Assembly: GCF_029962835.1 (NCBI RefSeq)
Contig: NC_080578.1
Location: 102,527,759 to 102,591,758, forward strand
DNA: 64,000 bases
Source: Magnolia sinica
Taxonomy: Eukaryota; Streptophyta; Magnoliopsida; Magnoliales; Magnoliaceae
Direction of reading: 5' to 3'
In this document: one piece after another, positions 20,487 through 32,374 of the stretch
How positions within the stretch are numbered: position 1 is the first letter of the stretch
Layout of the letters: each line of letters starts with the position of its first letter
Notes under the pieces: generated by a model
Told to the model about the DNA's origin: nothing
Seen by the model: only the letters and a program-made list of their open reading frames with translations
Database searches by the model: none
Program-made: the position numbers and the translations under genes

Positions 20487-22490
20487 TTGTCTAGCCATCG
20501 TAACAAATTTTATCCTCGTGTTCGAAAATATCTTTTTTTGGGCTATCCATATACACAAAAAGGTTATCGGATTTTTTACCTTTCTTCTCGTCAACTTTTT
20601 ATCTCTTGGGATGTTATTTTTCATGAGGACATTTTTCCTATGGCCAATCTTCCCCTCTCTACTCCTCCAGTCCTTCCATTTCCCACTCCAATTATTTTGG
20701 ACCCCTCCATCCCTGACAAACCTTCATCCAACCCACCCCCTACCTCACTTCCAATGGTACCCTCTCCATCTCCTCCTCCTCCCTTTCGTCGCACTGCTCG
20801 TCCCAGACATCCACCAATTTGGCTTCGTGATTTTGAGTGCTCTAACGCCGCCATGCCACTTTCCCATGCCTCGTCTATTTTCACGAAGGTCCGTCCCTTC
20901 CCCTTATCTAATTTTCTTTCTTATACTAATTTTTCTTTATCCCATAAATCTTTCCTTTCTAGTATTTCTTCTCTTGTCGAACCTACCAGCTATTCTCAGG
21001 CTGTGAAAGACCCACATTGGCGTGAAGCTATGACTGCTGAAATAAAAGCCCTTGAGCACAATAAGACGTGGACTCTCACTTCATTGCCTCCTGGCGAAAC
21101 TCCAATTGGTTGTAAATGGATGTATAAACTGAAGTTTCGTTCAGATGGTACTCTTGAAAAGACTTTACTCAACAAGAGGGATTGGATTATCATGAGACAT
21201 TTGCTCCTGTCACTAAAATGGTCACCATCCGTTGCCTCCTCGCCATTGTTGTCATTCACAAATGGCCCCTCTACCAATTGGATGTTCATAATGTTTTCCT
21301 ACATGGTGACCTGGATGAAGAGGTTTATATGTCCCTTCCGCCCGATTTTTCTCGAAAGGGGGAGTCTCAAGTTTGTCTTCTCCACAAGTCTCTTTATGGA
21401 CTCAAACAGGCATCTCGACAATGGTTTGCTAAATTTTCCACCGCCTTACATATTGCAGGCTACATACAATCCAAGGATGACTATTTTCTTTCCACATGAC
21501 ACCATGGCAAAACATTTACTGCCATTTTGGTTTATGTTGATGATGTTATTATTACTGGTAACGATCTCTCTGCCATCAATGCTCTTAAATCCTTCTTGCA
21601 TCGCCAGTTTCAGATTAAAGATCTTGGATCACTTAAATTCTTTCTTGGCATTGAGGTATCTCGTTCCCGTCGCGGTATTTATCTCAGCCAGCGTAAATAT
21701 ACTCTTGATATCCTTTCTGATTCTGGATTACTTGGTGCCCGACCGACTGAGTTACCTATGGATGTTAACACCAAGCTTTCTGATGATATCGGCGATCTGC
21801 TCTCTGATCCGACACCCTATCGTCGCTTGGTTGGCCGCCTTATTTACCTTACTATTACTCAACCCGATATCGTCTACTCGATTCAAACTCTTAGTCAATT
21901 CATGAGCAAACCACGACGACCACATTGGGATGTAGCACTTCAAAATATTTGTTATCTCAAAGGAACACCAGGACAAGGCTTGCTTATGTCTTCTTCCAGT
22001 CCCTTCACCTTGAAGGCCTATTGTGATTCTGATTGGGCTAGCTGTCTTATGACTCGTCGCTCTCTGACCGGTTTTTGCACTTTTCTTGGTGACTTTTCTC
22101 TTTTTTGAAAAACAAAAAAGCAATCAACTGTTTCTCGTTCTTCTGCAGAGGCCGAGTATCGCTCCATGGCCTCTACGAGTTGTGAATTCACTTGGCTCCT
22201 TTATTTGCTTCACGATCTTAATGTTCGCAATGTCGGCCGAGCCTTATTATTTTGTGATAATTAAGCTGCTCTTCATATAGCTGTTAATCCTGTCTTTCAT
22301 GAACGAACAAAACACATTGAGCTTGATTGTCATCTTGTTCGTGACAAGATTCAATCAGGATTACTTCGGACATCTTATGTTCCATCACGTCTTTAAATTG
22401 TTGATTTATTTACCAAACCTTTGGGAAAAGAACTATTTCACCGTTTGAGCTCCAAGTTGGGAGTGTTTAATGCTCATTCTCCAACTTGAG
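20487..22490 (+). pseudogene. Copia reverse transcriptase and RNase H, broken
   Basis: The frame from 20487 holds the end of integrase (FLGYP) and a proline-rich linker, then the RT start (HWREAMTAEIKALEHNKTW). A frameshift near 21170 moves RT to the frame at 21182 (FAPVTKMVTIR, QLDVHNVFLHG, LYGLKQA). A second break near 21500 moves it to the frame containing the catalytic YVDD at 21533-21544. RNase H follows with the conserved CDSDWA near 22023 and RTKHIELD near 22298. Stops at 22106, 22262 and 22395 interrupt it. The domain order integrase before RT identifies Copia, not Gypsy. Confidence 0.85.
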
Positions 22491-22496
22491 GGAGAG
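22486..22496 (+). promoter_or_regulatory. Copia polypurine tract
   Basis: TTGAGGGAGAG directly precedes the 3' LTR. This is the usual plus-strand primer position in Copia elements. Confidence 0.75.
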
Positions 22497-22715
22497 TATT
22501 AGATTGTAAATCTCTAGCTATGTAATATCCTATATTTAGCACATAGGATATTTCTTCTAGCTATGTAATATTCTCTCTAGCTATGTAATATCTTATATTT
22601 AGCACATAGGATCTTTCTTACAACTATGCATATTACCTATCAATAGGTTGTAATCATACTATAAAGAGAGTATTTTTCCTCCAATACAAAATACAAAGAA
22701 ATTCCAAACGTATTA
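22497..22715 (+). repeat. Copia 3' LTR
   Basis: 219 bp, same length as the 5' LTR, with about 14 substitutions and no indels by eye (roughly 6%). Several are C/T or G/A changes, as expected for an old methylated copy. It is followed by CTTCT, the target duplication. Confidence 0.9.
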
Positions 22716-22731
22716 CTTCTCCTTCTTCTTC

Positions 22732-22769
22732 TTTATTATTATTATTGTTGTTATTATTATTATTATTTG
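22732..22769. repeat. (TTA)n/(TTG) microsatellite
   Basis: About twelve TTA/TTG triplets lie just outside the Copia 3' LTR. Confidence 0.85.
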
Positions 22770-22779
22770 GTTAGCTTGT

Positions 22780-24900
22780 GATGAGGGTCGAATATTGCAT
22801 ATCAGACCCTAATTATTGCCTGATTTTACGTACATGATATCATTTAACGGAATATTTTAATTATATTTTTGTTACAGGATGAAATCAGGAGCGTTAATGG
22901 AAAAAGAGTATTACAAGCATGAATTTAACACTCTGAAGTCACCAGAGCAAGGGACGCACTCCAGGGAACTAAGATTGAAGAATTTACATGCCAGGGACTC
23001 ATGGAAATCAAGCCGTTCACGTTAAAAAGGCCCGAAAATGGTCCAAAATGCAAGATCACATGGTTTCTGCCATCTGATTGACTCGAAACTTCATACATGA
23101 CCTGGAGGCCATAAATAAACTGTACATATTAAATTTCAACCATTGGATATCTCGAGAAGTGGGCCAACGGACAGATCAGCCCATTAATCTTCAATTTTAG
23201 GCCCACCTATAATCTGGATATACTTCAAAGTTGACTTAGACGGTTTAAATAAGATGAACAATAGGATGGACGGATTGGATTTCTCGAAAGCATCACAGTG
23301 GACCCATATTTATAGCGTGTGTACATAGTGCACATGTGCACTGCCTGAGCACCGAACGGACTTAAGTCGGTCAGCTTTCTTTTTCAAAAACGGAAATCTC
23401 CGTTTCTGGCGCATGTAACGGGCGAAAAGTCCGTTTTTACGGACCGCTGTCGGCCCCACCGGTGGTACGAACGTTTAATCTAAACCGTTCATCGTGTAGA
23501 AGGTTTTGACAACTACAAAACCACGTTTACATTTTGTACCCATACGTGCACACGTGTGAGCTACAGAGGTCATAAGCGGGCTGCCCTGTAACGTTCAAAA
23601 AGATTTCAGCATGATTCCTTCTCTGTGTCGCGTCCACGCAAATTCAAAACCACCCATATGCGGTCGAAATCTCGTCCTGAATCCAATGGACGGGGTGGAT
23701 TTCCCCGAAAACGCTTATGTGGGGCCCACCGTGCATCACAGCGCCGGACGTGTGAAGGATTACGCACGTCCGCAAAAAGCAATTTTTTCGGGCGGTTGTG
23801 GCCCACCATCCTCGATCAGATGAAAGATCTGATCCGTCCATCTTGTAGAAGACTCGAAAACGTCCCAAGGGACGATATTTATTTGGTAACTAAGCAAGGA
23901 AAAGGGGGGCTGTTTTGCATCTGAACTCGGCAGCGAAAGGCAGTCCGTACGCGGCTGCTGCTGCGACAGCGTTTCCACCGCTTGCACTGCTATAAGAAAG
24001 AGGAAATAGAGCTCGTTTTGGGGAGAAAAAAAAAGGCTTGAAATCGAGAGTTTTGAGGAGAGCAAGGAAAGAAATTAAGAGAAAGACAAGAGAAAGAGAA
24101 GAGAAAGAGAAGAAAAGAGAAGAAAAGAGAAGAAAGAGTTTAGAAGGATGTTTTCATTCCATCATTGTTATTTTTCTTACTTTTTAACTGATCACATGAA
24201 TAGCTAAATCCCTTAGCTAGGGCTGAGATGAAGCCTCCAACTTGAATAGTCCTTGTTTGTTGATTTAATCCTAATTTAATTGATTTGTTTCTTTCTTTAG
24301 TATGCTTAATTGAAAGTTTTGTGCTTCTCCATTCTAGGAGCTTAACCAAAGTCTAGTTATGGATGTTGTTTGGAACATTATCTAGGTGCTTGTGTCTGAC
24401 CATGAACAGGTTCCTATAGAGGAAGAAACAGAAATCTACATCTCTTCATGCCTGACCATGGATGGAAAGATGTGATCCATATGCTTTAAGGAATTATACA
24501 TTCTGTGTGCCCGACCAAGGATATAGAGTGCACTTTATTTATTTTGATATCAATCTGGATTAGGGTGAATCAACAGGTAAAATAAGGTTTATGATAGTTA
24601 GGGGTGGATTCGAAAGTCCTAGTCTTCTCTTTGATTGAACTTTCCTCATTATTCTCGGTTATTTTTCCATTGATTCTTATTTAGTTTACTTAATTACTAT
24701 CGCAAATATTTGTTGGATTAGTTAAGAAGAGTCTTTAATTTTGAATTGTGACGACCAGTCCTCGTGGAAACGATCTCGTAATACGTACCATATCTACATC
24801 CGATTCGTATACTTGCGAGTTTAAAATTATTTAAATCAGGTTGGTTTAAATAAAACATCAGCTTGTTAGTACACCCATTGTCAATTCACACTTCACTATT
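22780..24900 (+). mobile_element. Ty3/Gypsy LTR-like sequence
   Basis: The sequence starts near GTGATGAGGGTCGAATATTGC and runs through stretches I associate with large plant Gypsy LTRs: a CAGGGACTCATGG region, a purine-rich GAGAAAGAGAAGAGAAAG tract at 24060-24140 and CGAGTTTAAAATTATTTAAA near the end. A three-fold phrase (G(A)CCTGACCATGGA-like, CTGACCATGAACAGG, CCCGACCAAGGATA) occurs at 24400-24530. There is no coding domain, terminal pair or TSD, so a truncated or solo LTR is inferred. Confidence 0.45.
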
Positions 24901-24974
24901 AGCCTCCCCCTAGGGAATCGATACCAAGATATCAGTGTTAAAATGAAGTATCTTTCACTTGAGCTAAACTCAAA

Positions 24975-25300
24975 TGGAGCATGAATAGGAGACCACAGTG
25001 ATTGATCATTAAAAGCTTCTCGTGGGCTAAAAAGGTTTTGGATGGAGCTGATATTTTTTTTCCCTTACATCTAGTTTTTTGTCACCTTATCAAGAGGTTG
25101 GATGGAAAATAAACATTATGCTAGGTCTTGGGAAGTTTTTAATGGTGAGTCGTCCATTCACCATTTTTTCTTATAACACGGTCCACTTAAGATTTGGATA
25201 TGCTTCATTTTTGGGCTCATGCCCTAAACTTATCTAAAAAAAATGGATGGATAGTATAGATGTATAAACCATGAATCAAGGTGCCATGGGTAACTTTTTT
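24975..25300. mobile_element. Foldback-type element, right half
   Basis: Core motifs in family order: TGATCATTAAAAGCTTCT, TTTTGGATGGAGCTGAT, AGAGGTTGGATGGAAAATAAAC, CGGTCCACTTAAGATTTGGAT and AAAATGGATGGATAG. The left half is missing. Confidence 0.45.
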
Positions 25301-25394
25301 TTTACACACCCACATACACCACTCGAGCGATGACCTCAGTATTGAAACCCAGAGGGTCTACTACTGACCCTATTGAGCAAACTCAATATGCCTT

Positions 25395-25775
25395 AGCCTA
25401 ATGAGCAAATGCTATGAGCCCACCGTGATGTATGTGTCTTATCCATGCTACAACCCATTATTTTATGGCATGAGCTCAAAATTAAAGCATATCAAAAGTT
25501 TGAATAGACCACACTCCAGAAATGGTGTGAATTGAACACTTACAATTAAAAACTTCTTAGCAGCCATTGAAGTTTTGAATCATCTTATATTCATATATTT
25601 CCCTTCATCCATATCCATGTGACCTTATAAACAAGTTAGATGACAAATAAACATTACTGTAGACCTGGGAAGGTTTCCATTGTGGATGTGACTGACCCCA
25701 TTGCTTCCTGTGGTGTGGTCCACTTGACTATGGATATGCTTCAATTTTAAATTCACACAGTAAATTAAATATTAT
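25395..25775. mobile_element. Foldback-type element, left-biased fragment
   Basis: Begins with GAGCCCACCGTGATGTATGT and continues through GACCACACTCCAGAAATGGTG, AAACAAGTTAGATGACAAATAAACATT and GTGGTGTGGTCCACTTGA. The right terminus is lost in AT-rich sequence. Confidence 0.45.
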
Positions 25776-26410
25776 TTACCTAAGAGCATCTTTTTTCCTT
25801 TACACGCATTTACCCCTCTCTGCAAATGCACCCCCACGTCATACACTCTCACGCACCTGTACCAAAGGGGATACTCGTACCTATGACCTTGGGTTGAAAC
25901 TTGGCTCATTACTACCATTGTGTAGAGCAACTGGTGTCACCTAAGAGCATCTAAGAAGCTAAAGTAGCATTATGATCTATTCAAGAGAGAGGCTTATTTT
26001 GCATGCTAAAATAGCATTTCAAAGGCTAACCTTTAATTAACTTTAATGAAGAAATGATAAACAAAGTACAAATGATTTCACGTAAGTAAATAAAAGAAAT
26101 AAAATTCAACTTCACGTGACTACCTACTAAGCAAATTACTACACGTGGCTACCTATTAAATACAATACAATATATAAAATTCAGGAACTGTCACCTGGGT
26201 GGTCGTACTCTAATCATCGTCACAGCCTCGTCCCACTTTGAACGGTTGTCCTGTAACATCAACATCTGATTAAACGCCGTTAAAGTGTCCATATCTAAAT
26301 GAGTAAAATAGCCATATATGTGGGTCCCTCGCTCTTGGTGTGGTGAACCTGATGAGTGGATTGGATGCCATATTCACATCATGATGGACCCCGAATTCCA
26401 TCTACGGTCG
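25776..26410. other. No gene recognised
   Basis: Contains CACGCATTTACC and CACGCACCTGTACC stretches of unknown origin, then AT-rich sequence with the repeated phrase ACGTG(A/G)CTACCTA at 26117 and 26145. No coding feature. Confidence 0.45.
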
Positions 26411-26912
26411 TGGATTTCTTTCACAGGAAGTTCCTGTGATGGAACCTTAGGCGGGGGCCACCGTGATGTTTGTGAGAAATCCACCCCGTCCATCTATTTT
26501 TTTAAGCTTATTTTAGTACATGGGGTGGAAAATGAACCCGATTCAAGACTCAAGTGGGCCGAAAACGTGTGGATTGAACGTCCACAGTTGAAATATTCGT
26601 GGGGTTACTGAAGTTTTGAATCAGTCTAATATTTGTATTTCCAGTTCATCCCGGTAGTAATGACTTTACCAACGGTATAGATGTCATGTAAACATCACTG
26701 TCGACCCAAGGAAGGTTTCAACGGTAGGAATTTCCCTACACACCTTTTCCTTTAGTGCGGCCCACTTGATCCTGGATCCTTCTCACTTTTTGTCTCAATT
26801 CCTTAAATGAGCTCATAAAACAGATGGACGGGGTAGATTTCTCAAAAAGAAGGCCCCACCTAAGTTTCCACCGCAGGAACTTTGTGCGGAAGGCGCTTTC
26901 GCGGGAAATCCG
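26411..26912. mobile_element. Foldback element, family D
   Basis: Left TGGATTTCTTTCACAGGAAG and the right end read inward, CGGATTTCCCGCGAAAGCGC, are imperfect inverted repeats. Next inside, GGAACCTTAGGCGGGGGCC pairs with GGAAACTTAGGTGGGGCC. The core is the same kind as in A-C: CCACCCCGTCCATCTATTTTT, GACTCAAGTGGGCC, GATGTCATGTAAACATCACTG. About 502 bp, no ORF. Confidence 0.65.
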
Positions 26913-27471
26913 CGTCCTACATCTACAAGATTTTAGATGTTCGTCATCAGTCCCTTTGTGTGTGGTCCACCTAGCTTAATGAACAGGCTAGATTTTGACA
27001 TTTATGCCTAACATTGGAGGGCTCATCTAATGGACGGACTGGATTTTCGAATTTGTGCAAGATCCGTGCATTTTACCAGGAGCTTTCACGTGTGCGAGAC
27101 ATTGTCATGTGTGCATGAGCGTGGAAAGGCTGGGTTCCACACGCGAGCAGGAAACCTAGATCTTGGTTTTGGGACATGTTGGGTCCCACCATGTGTATGA
27201 TCTGTCGCAAAAGTAAAAGGCTGGTCCACTCATGAAGTGGACCACACTTCAAATTGAATGCGGACCGTTAGTTAGCTTTGTAAAAAATTGTCCATTGTTC
27301 TCAGATAGGAGTGGCCCACTTGATGATCAGACCGTCCTGATTTTCAGGCGCATGTTATGAACGGTTCAGATGTCTGACACGCACGCCAGGTTCGCACGAG
27401 TGGAGAGGTGCGAGTGGGCCACTGGACCTAGACCAGACAGCGTTTTGATGATTCGTTGGGTGTAGGAAGAC
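26913..27471. other. 3' flank of CXE copy 2, no gene
   Basis: Read on the minus strand, 27400-27340 (GAACCTGGCGTGCGTGTCAG, then CATCTGAACCGTTCATAACA) matches the sequence downstream of CXE copy 3 at 50516-50560 and 51590-51640. The duplication that made these copies therefore included downstream DNA. Nothing else was recognised. Confidence 0.55.
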
Positions 27472-28340
27472 TCACGGCTCAGTGCTGACTGAGGAGATGA
27501 AATCCTGGACGTCCATCAAGAGGGCCTGGGCCTTCTGCGGATCAAAGAGCTCAATGGCATGGAACCCTTCTTCATAGAACCGGCCCACCACGTGGACCCC
27601 ACTCCCTTCCAGCATCCTCACGAGCGCGCGCTGGCGATCCACGAGCGGGTCCCCGCCGTGCCCCCTCACCAAGCATGGCGGCAGCGACCCGACCCGATTG
27701 AGGTGGGCCCCGGGCCTGATCGGGATGCAGAACTCGTGGTCCCTGTCAGCCCCACCCGGCAATGCCAGTTTCCACATCAGATCGTTGGCATGGAGAGGTA
27801 GGATCCGATCTCGGGCCAACCTCAGCTCCGATTCCGTCCTCTGCTCCCCACCGAGGTAGGGCTGGTTCAGGATCGCTCCAGAGATTTAGAACGGAGGGTC
27901 CAGATCCAACGCCAGCAAGGCCGCGTGGTAGACGATGTTGCCGCCGGAGCTGCTGCCCATGAGAAAACAACGAGAGAAACCGACGAGATCGGGTGCCATC
28001 CACGTGTCGCGGTGGAGATCGGAGATGGCCTGGTCTCGGACTCAACGGACGGCATCGTATGCGAGAGGGGACGATGGCGGGCACGTGAGTGGCCATGCGC
28101 TCGCATGACGCGTGGAAAGGAGCAGATGCAGCGCTGAAGAGGATGAAACCTCCACCGTGGAAGTAGCTTATGATTAGGAGAGGGGCCGTTGGTGTCGAAA
28201 AATGGGGGCGAAATATCCGAATCCACATCTTGTCGGAGGGATTGAGGGGTACGTCTCCGGGGAGTACGTCGTGGGGTTGCTGGGCTTCGGCTTGTGGTGG
28301 AGAGAGAGGGATGAAGGCGGGCCTTGTAAGGGGAAATCCT
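27472..28340 (-). pseudogene. Carboxylesterase (CXE) pseudogene, copy 2
   Basis: This is an alpha/beta-hydrolase fold-3 carboxylesterase on the minus strand. Recognisable in order are PLSPPQAEAQQP, WIRIFRPHF, the oxyanion-hole HGGG (about 28160), FSAASAPFHASCERMA, GSSSGGN (the GxSxG nucleophile, about 27955), [27 protein letters not shown] with the catalytic-acid region, and GFHAIELFD with the catalytic His. It is broken by a deletion of the LSVEYRLAPEH region with a frameshift near 28070, a TGA at 28042-28044 (Trp codon in the family) and a TAA at 27886-27888. The N-terminal 25-30 residues and the GA-rich leader found in the other copies are missing. Confidence 0.88.
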
Positions 28341-28344
28341 AGCA

Positions 28345-28738
28345 GGACCAATAAGGGTAGACCTTGGCAAATAGAACCGATTCATAAGGCCTCGGAAGGA
28401 AAATATTATATCGATCAATCTTCCGATTTACGGTCCTAGGTCAGCCAAGTCGAGTTCTTCTCTAGGGAACTACGACATTGGGTTGACCGAGCGAGCTCTC
28501 ATCCGAGGAGTCACGACTCGGGATCAGAATTCTCTTCTGAAGAACTACGGCCCTGAATCAGTCGAGCATAACTCATCTTTGACCCAGAGGTCGAGGATTA
28601 AGACCAAAACAGCACACCCGACAGGCTCCAATTCCTGTGCTTCGACTGTAAGACCCGACCATAAGCTCGGAGGACCGAGTTGTGGGACTAATCCAAGTAT
28701 GGGCGTGGCCGAAGATCACGCCTATAGATATGTCCCAT
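28345..28738. other. GC-rich unassigned sequence
   Basis: GC-richer than its surroundings, with GACCGAGCGAGCTCTCATCC, CGACCATAAGCTCGGAGGAC and similar stretches. It resembles LTR-type sequence but no terminus is visible. It is cut on the right by the Harbinger element at 28742. Confidence 0.3.
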
Positions 28739-28741
28739 TAA

Positions 28742-31194
28742 GGGCCTGTTTGGTTTTCCCAAATAACAGTATATGGGTTGCAAGGTGCAATGATAACATT
28801 TCATAAGCATTTGTTTTTTTAATGTTTTTGGCAGCAATTAAAGGGCGGCAGCAGATGGAAGGATTCGGCGGTATTACAGTCGCCAAATCCATCAGAAATG
28901 CAGGTACTCGAGGATTTCGTCTAACGCTTGGATTTAAGACTGAAATGGATATGGTGGCCCGTGGGACACTCCAAATAGGTAGATACTGACGCTCAAATTT
29001 AAGTCTGAAAGGCTTCTATTTTCGTCTTTATTCTACAAATCGTCTTCCCAGTGAGACGAGATGGATTCTTTCACCACTCAAGTATGAACTGCCTGTCTAC
29101 CTCCCTATTTGCAGAAATCCTTTCCAGTTGTTACATTGCTGCTTCCCCTCCATGCATGGTAATCTTCTTCCCTTTCAATTTATATGCTAACCATGCTTGT
29201 CTCTCTATTTAACAGACTGTCAAGGTTAAATCTTACTCGTAGACTGCTAAATACCATCTTCACGGCTATGTGTTCTGTCGGAAATAGGATAGTCCCTCAA
29301 AGGTACGAGTTCTGATTGCTCTACAGTTTCCAATTATAGTTTTTTTCCTACCTTTAGTGGGTCTTGTGATTATGTTTATTAGGATTAACTCTCGGAATCT
29401 GTCATGTGGGTTCATACCGTGAATTGGTTTTTCGTTGATATGTTGAGGAAGAAGCAAAGGTCTAGCCACGTCGAACTTTCAGTAAGCTTCTGTGAAGGAG
29501 ACGCTTTTGATGGGGTACATGGAAAGAAGTAGCTTCTTATAATATTGCCTTCTATGGACCTTTGGATATACCGCAAATGGGGTATTTTGCCAGAATGGGG
29601 GTGGTCGTTGGTCCTTTCTTTATTCGTTACCAATTGTGGACTATAATGACATTACGGATGTTTGGTCCTTGGCTAGCTTTAATCGTCCCACACGTCATGC
29701 GTAACATGCAGAGGATGCCGGCCGAACCAACTGTTGCCTTTATGTTCTTGATAGTTTAGCTAATTCCTCCGTCCACATCTTGCCATATTTTTTTAAAGAA
29801 CACAAATACCATGGACAGATGGATATGTTTAGAAGAAGAAAAAATAAATAGAATGGCTAAAAACATGTTGTCAATAAGAAGAGAAGAAGAAAAAGAAAAA
29901 AAAAAGAAGACAGATTGACAGTGTTTGTTTTTGTACTCCAACCTGGCTTTCCTGTATGTGACTATGTAACAAACTGTTATGCTATAATAGAGAATTTGTG
30001 TAGATGAAACCACACTTGTGGTTCGGCACTATTAATTCATGAGTAGCTAGTTGAATCTTCAGTTGGATAGTCCATACAAGAAAGGGTCATGTTTGCCAGG
30101 ATCCCTCCATTATGTGTTGATGTTTGTGATTTCATATATGGTCTATTTAGATGTTTTATGTTCACCTTAAAAAATTTGATTTTAGAGCAACTGGAAAATA
30201 ATAAGTATCATCTGATTTTTTTCATTTGCATTTAAACCAATTGCTTTCTTAAATTTTTAACTTGAAATTGTAGCCATAAATGAACTTGTTGGTTAGAAAT
30301 ATTGCTTGATCTGTGTGAGTTAGAGATATGTCTCATCGATAATGAGGCTTGCAATTTGGATGGTTTAACTAATACATTACTTGAAGATGTAAGTAAGATG
30401 AGTCATCCAAATTTTGAGCAATGGTGTAAACTAACATTGAACCCTGGGCTATTTTTTATATGATTTATGTCCACCTCCCTTCATTTTCCAATGATTGACT
30501 CTTTTGGTTTGATCCTACTCAAGTGTGGTGACCTGTTTAAGTGGCATTCGGCTCATGTGATTGACTATCGTGTAAGCCCCACTGAAAAATGTAAGCCACA
30601 CATCATGTGGGACTCACCTTGGATGTGGGACACTCATCATTAGGACCGATCTTTGATGTGGGTTGTCTATCTAATTGGTTTGCCTTTCATTGCTATTTAT
30701 GAGAAACATATAATGAGGCTTTGGCCATTTGGAGCTTGGATACAGTTTTCTATCTTCGTTCTCTTTTATAATATATAAAATCTTTGTGGTGCTATCACAC
30801 TGTAGCATGATCTGTTATAGAAATTGTCTTGTTCCCAGCTTCCATGTAATATTTCTTTGGTCATTGTATATAGGCAGAGACTCTCTTCCATATAGAACTG
30901 GCAAACTCATCCGTGATTGAGGTAAGTGTGATTGTTTACTATTGACTATTTATGTTTTCTCTCTCTCAACTTTATATTATTGTTCATATTTGCTTCCAAT
31001 CAGTGGAAATGAAAATGTGATCATCACAAGGGCTGATATGTTTTTATAATCTATTTATTATATACATGCAGTAGGTCTTGTAAATGTTAGTGTTGATTTT
31101 CTCTAACAAAGTGTTTTAGAGAATAGCCCAATGTTTTACCACTTTTACAATTTTATAAATTAAAAGTAGCTATCTGGGAAAACCAAACAGGCCC
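28742..31194. mobile_element. PIF/Harbinger element, non-autonomous, 2453 bp
   Basis: The left end GGGCCTGTTTGGTTTTCCCA and the right end read inward, GGGCCTGTTTGGTTTTCCCA, are identical for 20 bp. Both flanks carry TAA (28739-28741 and 31195-31197), the 3-bp target duplication of this superfamily. I find no transposase, Myb-like gene or other recognisable protein inside, so it would need transposase in trans. Its right subterminal stretch (CTTTTACAATTTTATAAATTAAAAG) resembles the left subterminal stretch of the coding element at 31373 (ACAGCTTTATAAATTAAAAG), so the latter is a plausible source of transposase. Confidence 0.85.
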
Positions 31195-32073
31195 TAACAG
31201 TAATCAGCCTATCTGGCCTACATTACTCTATTGACAGTCCAAGTGCCCTAGTGAATCTCAGATCAGCATTTGGTTGAAAGGCTGTCTGTAAGTGCCCCAA
31301 ATCAGAATTGGGTTGAATATGTAGTTGTGGTCAGTTTTGAAATTAACTGGGTGTTTGGGAAGACCTTAATAAGGGTCTGTTTGGTTTTACCAGATAACAG
31401 TAATTGGCCTGTAATGGGCAATTATGACTTTTCCACTCTTACAGCTTTATAAATTAAAAGTTAGATATACATATATATGTATATCCAACTGTTAATTCAT
31501 ACTGATACTACTTACTCAATATATGTGTACTCTAACAGTGAAATCAAATAATATTTTTTTTCGAATTTGATTTCTTATTATTTAACTGTTCTGATTGTAT
31601 GATCAGTTTTGAGATTTGAATATTGCACCCATTCCAGGGCTCCATTATCAATATGACTGTTTACTGTGTATAAAGGGCTGGATTAAACTTTGGTTGATTA
31701 AGATAGTTCACTGTATTAATTAGTTATACAATATAGTCCATCATTGCCATGCCTCAACTGTCATCCTGTCTGGATTAAACTTTCATTATGAAAATGCTGT
31801 ATCGAACTCGTGGCCCACCAATGGTCAGTCCCGTTAGATGAGTGATCCAGATGCAGAAACTGCATGCCAAGATGAACAGTATACATGATTACAAAGGTCA
31901 TGTGTAATGCTTGTTGGCAAATATCAATTTCTGGTTTGTGTATCCCAATTATGCAGCAGACTGAAAGTTTATAAAATATGTAAATTTGGGCCCATATAGA
32001 GTATTATATGTTTCTATTAAGGATAGGGCATGGAGTTCGATTGCATTGGACTGTAATCAGCATGATTTTGTTC

Positions 32074-32077
<4 letters not shown>

Positions 32078-32153
<76 letters not shown>
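32078..32153. repeat. (TA)n microsatellite
   Basis: About 38 uninterrupted TA units in the 5' leader of the Harbinger element. Confidence 0.97.
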
Positions 32154-32156
<3 letters not shown>

Positions 32157-32374
32157 AATTGATTTTTTGTAATATATTAAACCAAACCTAGCTTTGAGGG
32201 TCAAGACAATCCACATACTAGTTTGATGATCGTAAAAAAAATAAAAATAAAAAACAAAATAAAATAATAATAAAATAATAAAAAAACTCAAACAAAGTTG
32301 AATCCATGTGACCTTGTAAACAGACAACTTAAGCTATATGCACTGGTAATGAGCCCTAGTGGGGGTGGCTAACA

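Larger units (their letters stand above)
17845..22715 (+). mobile_element. Ty1/Copia retrotransposon, degenerate
   Basis: A full-length structure with two 219-bp LTRs (17845-18063 and 22497-22715) is flanked by the 5-bp target duplication CTTCT (17840-17844, 22716-22720). The LTRs run from TATTAGATTG to AACGTATTA, so the usual TG start has become TA. By eye the LTRs differ at about 14 of 219 positions. The order gag, protease, integrase, reverse transcriptase, RNase H is that of Copia. Nonsense codons and frameshifts hit every domain, so the copy is not autonomous. Confidence 0.9.

Noticed and set aside
27746-28137. Plus-strand frames opposite CXE copy 2 (Arg/Gly-rich)
   Set aside because: GC-rich antisense of the carboxylesterase. 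All conserved motifs are on the minus strand.
29266-29759. Short frames inside the 2.45-kb Harbinger as a captured gene
   Set aside because: No recognisable motif, no splice-consistent exon series and both strands equally open.
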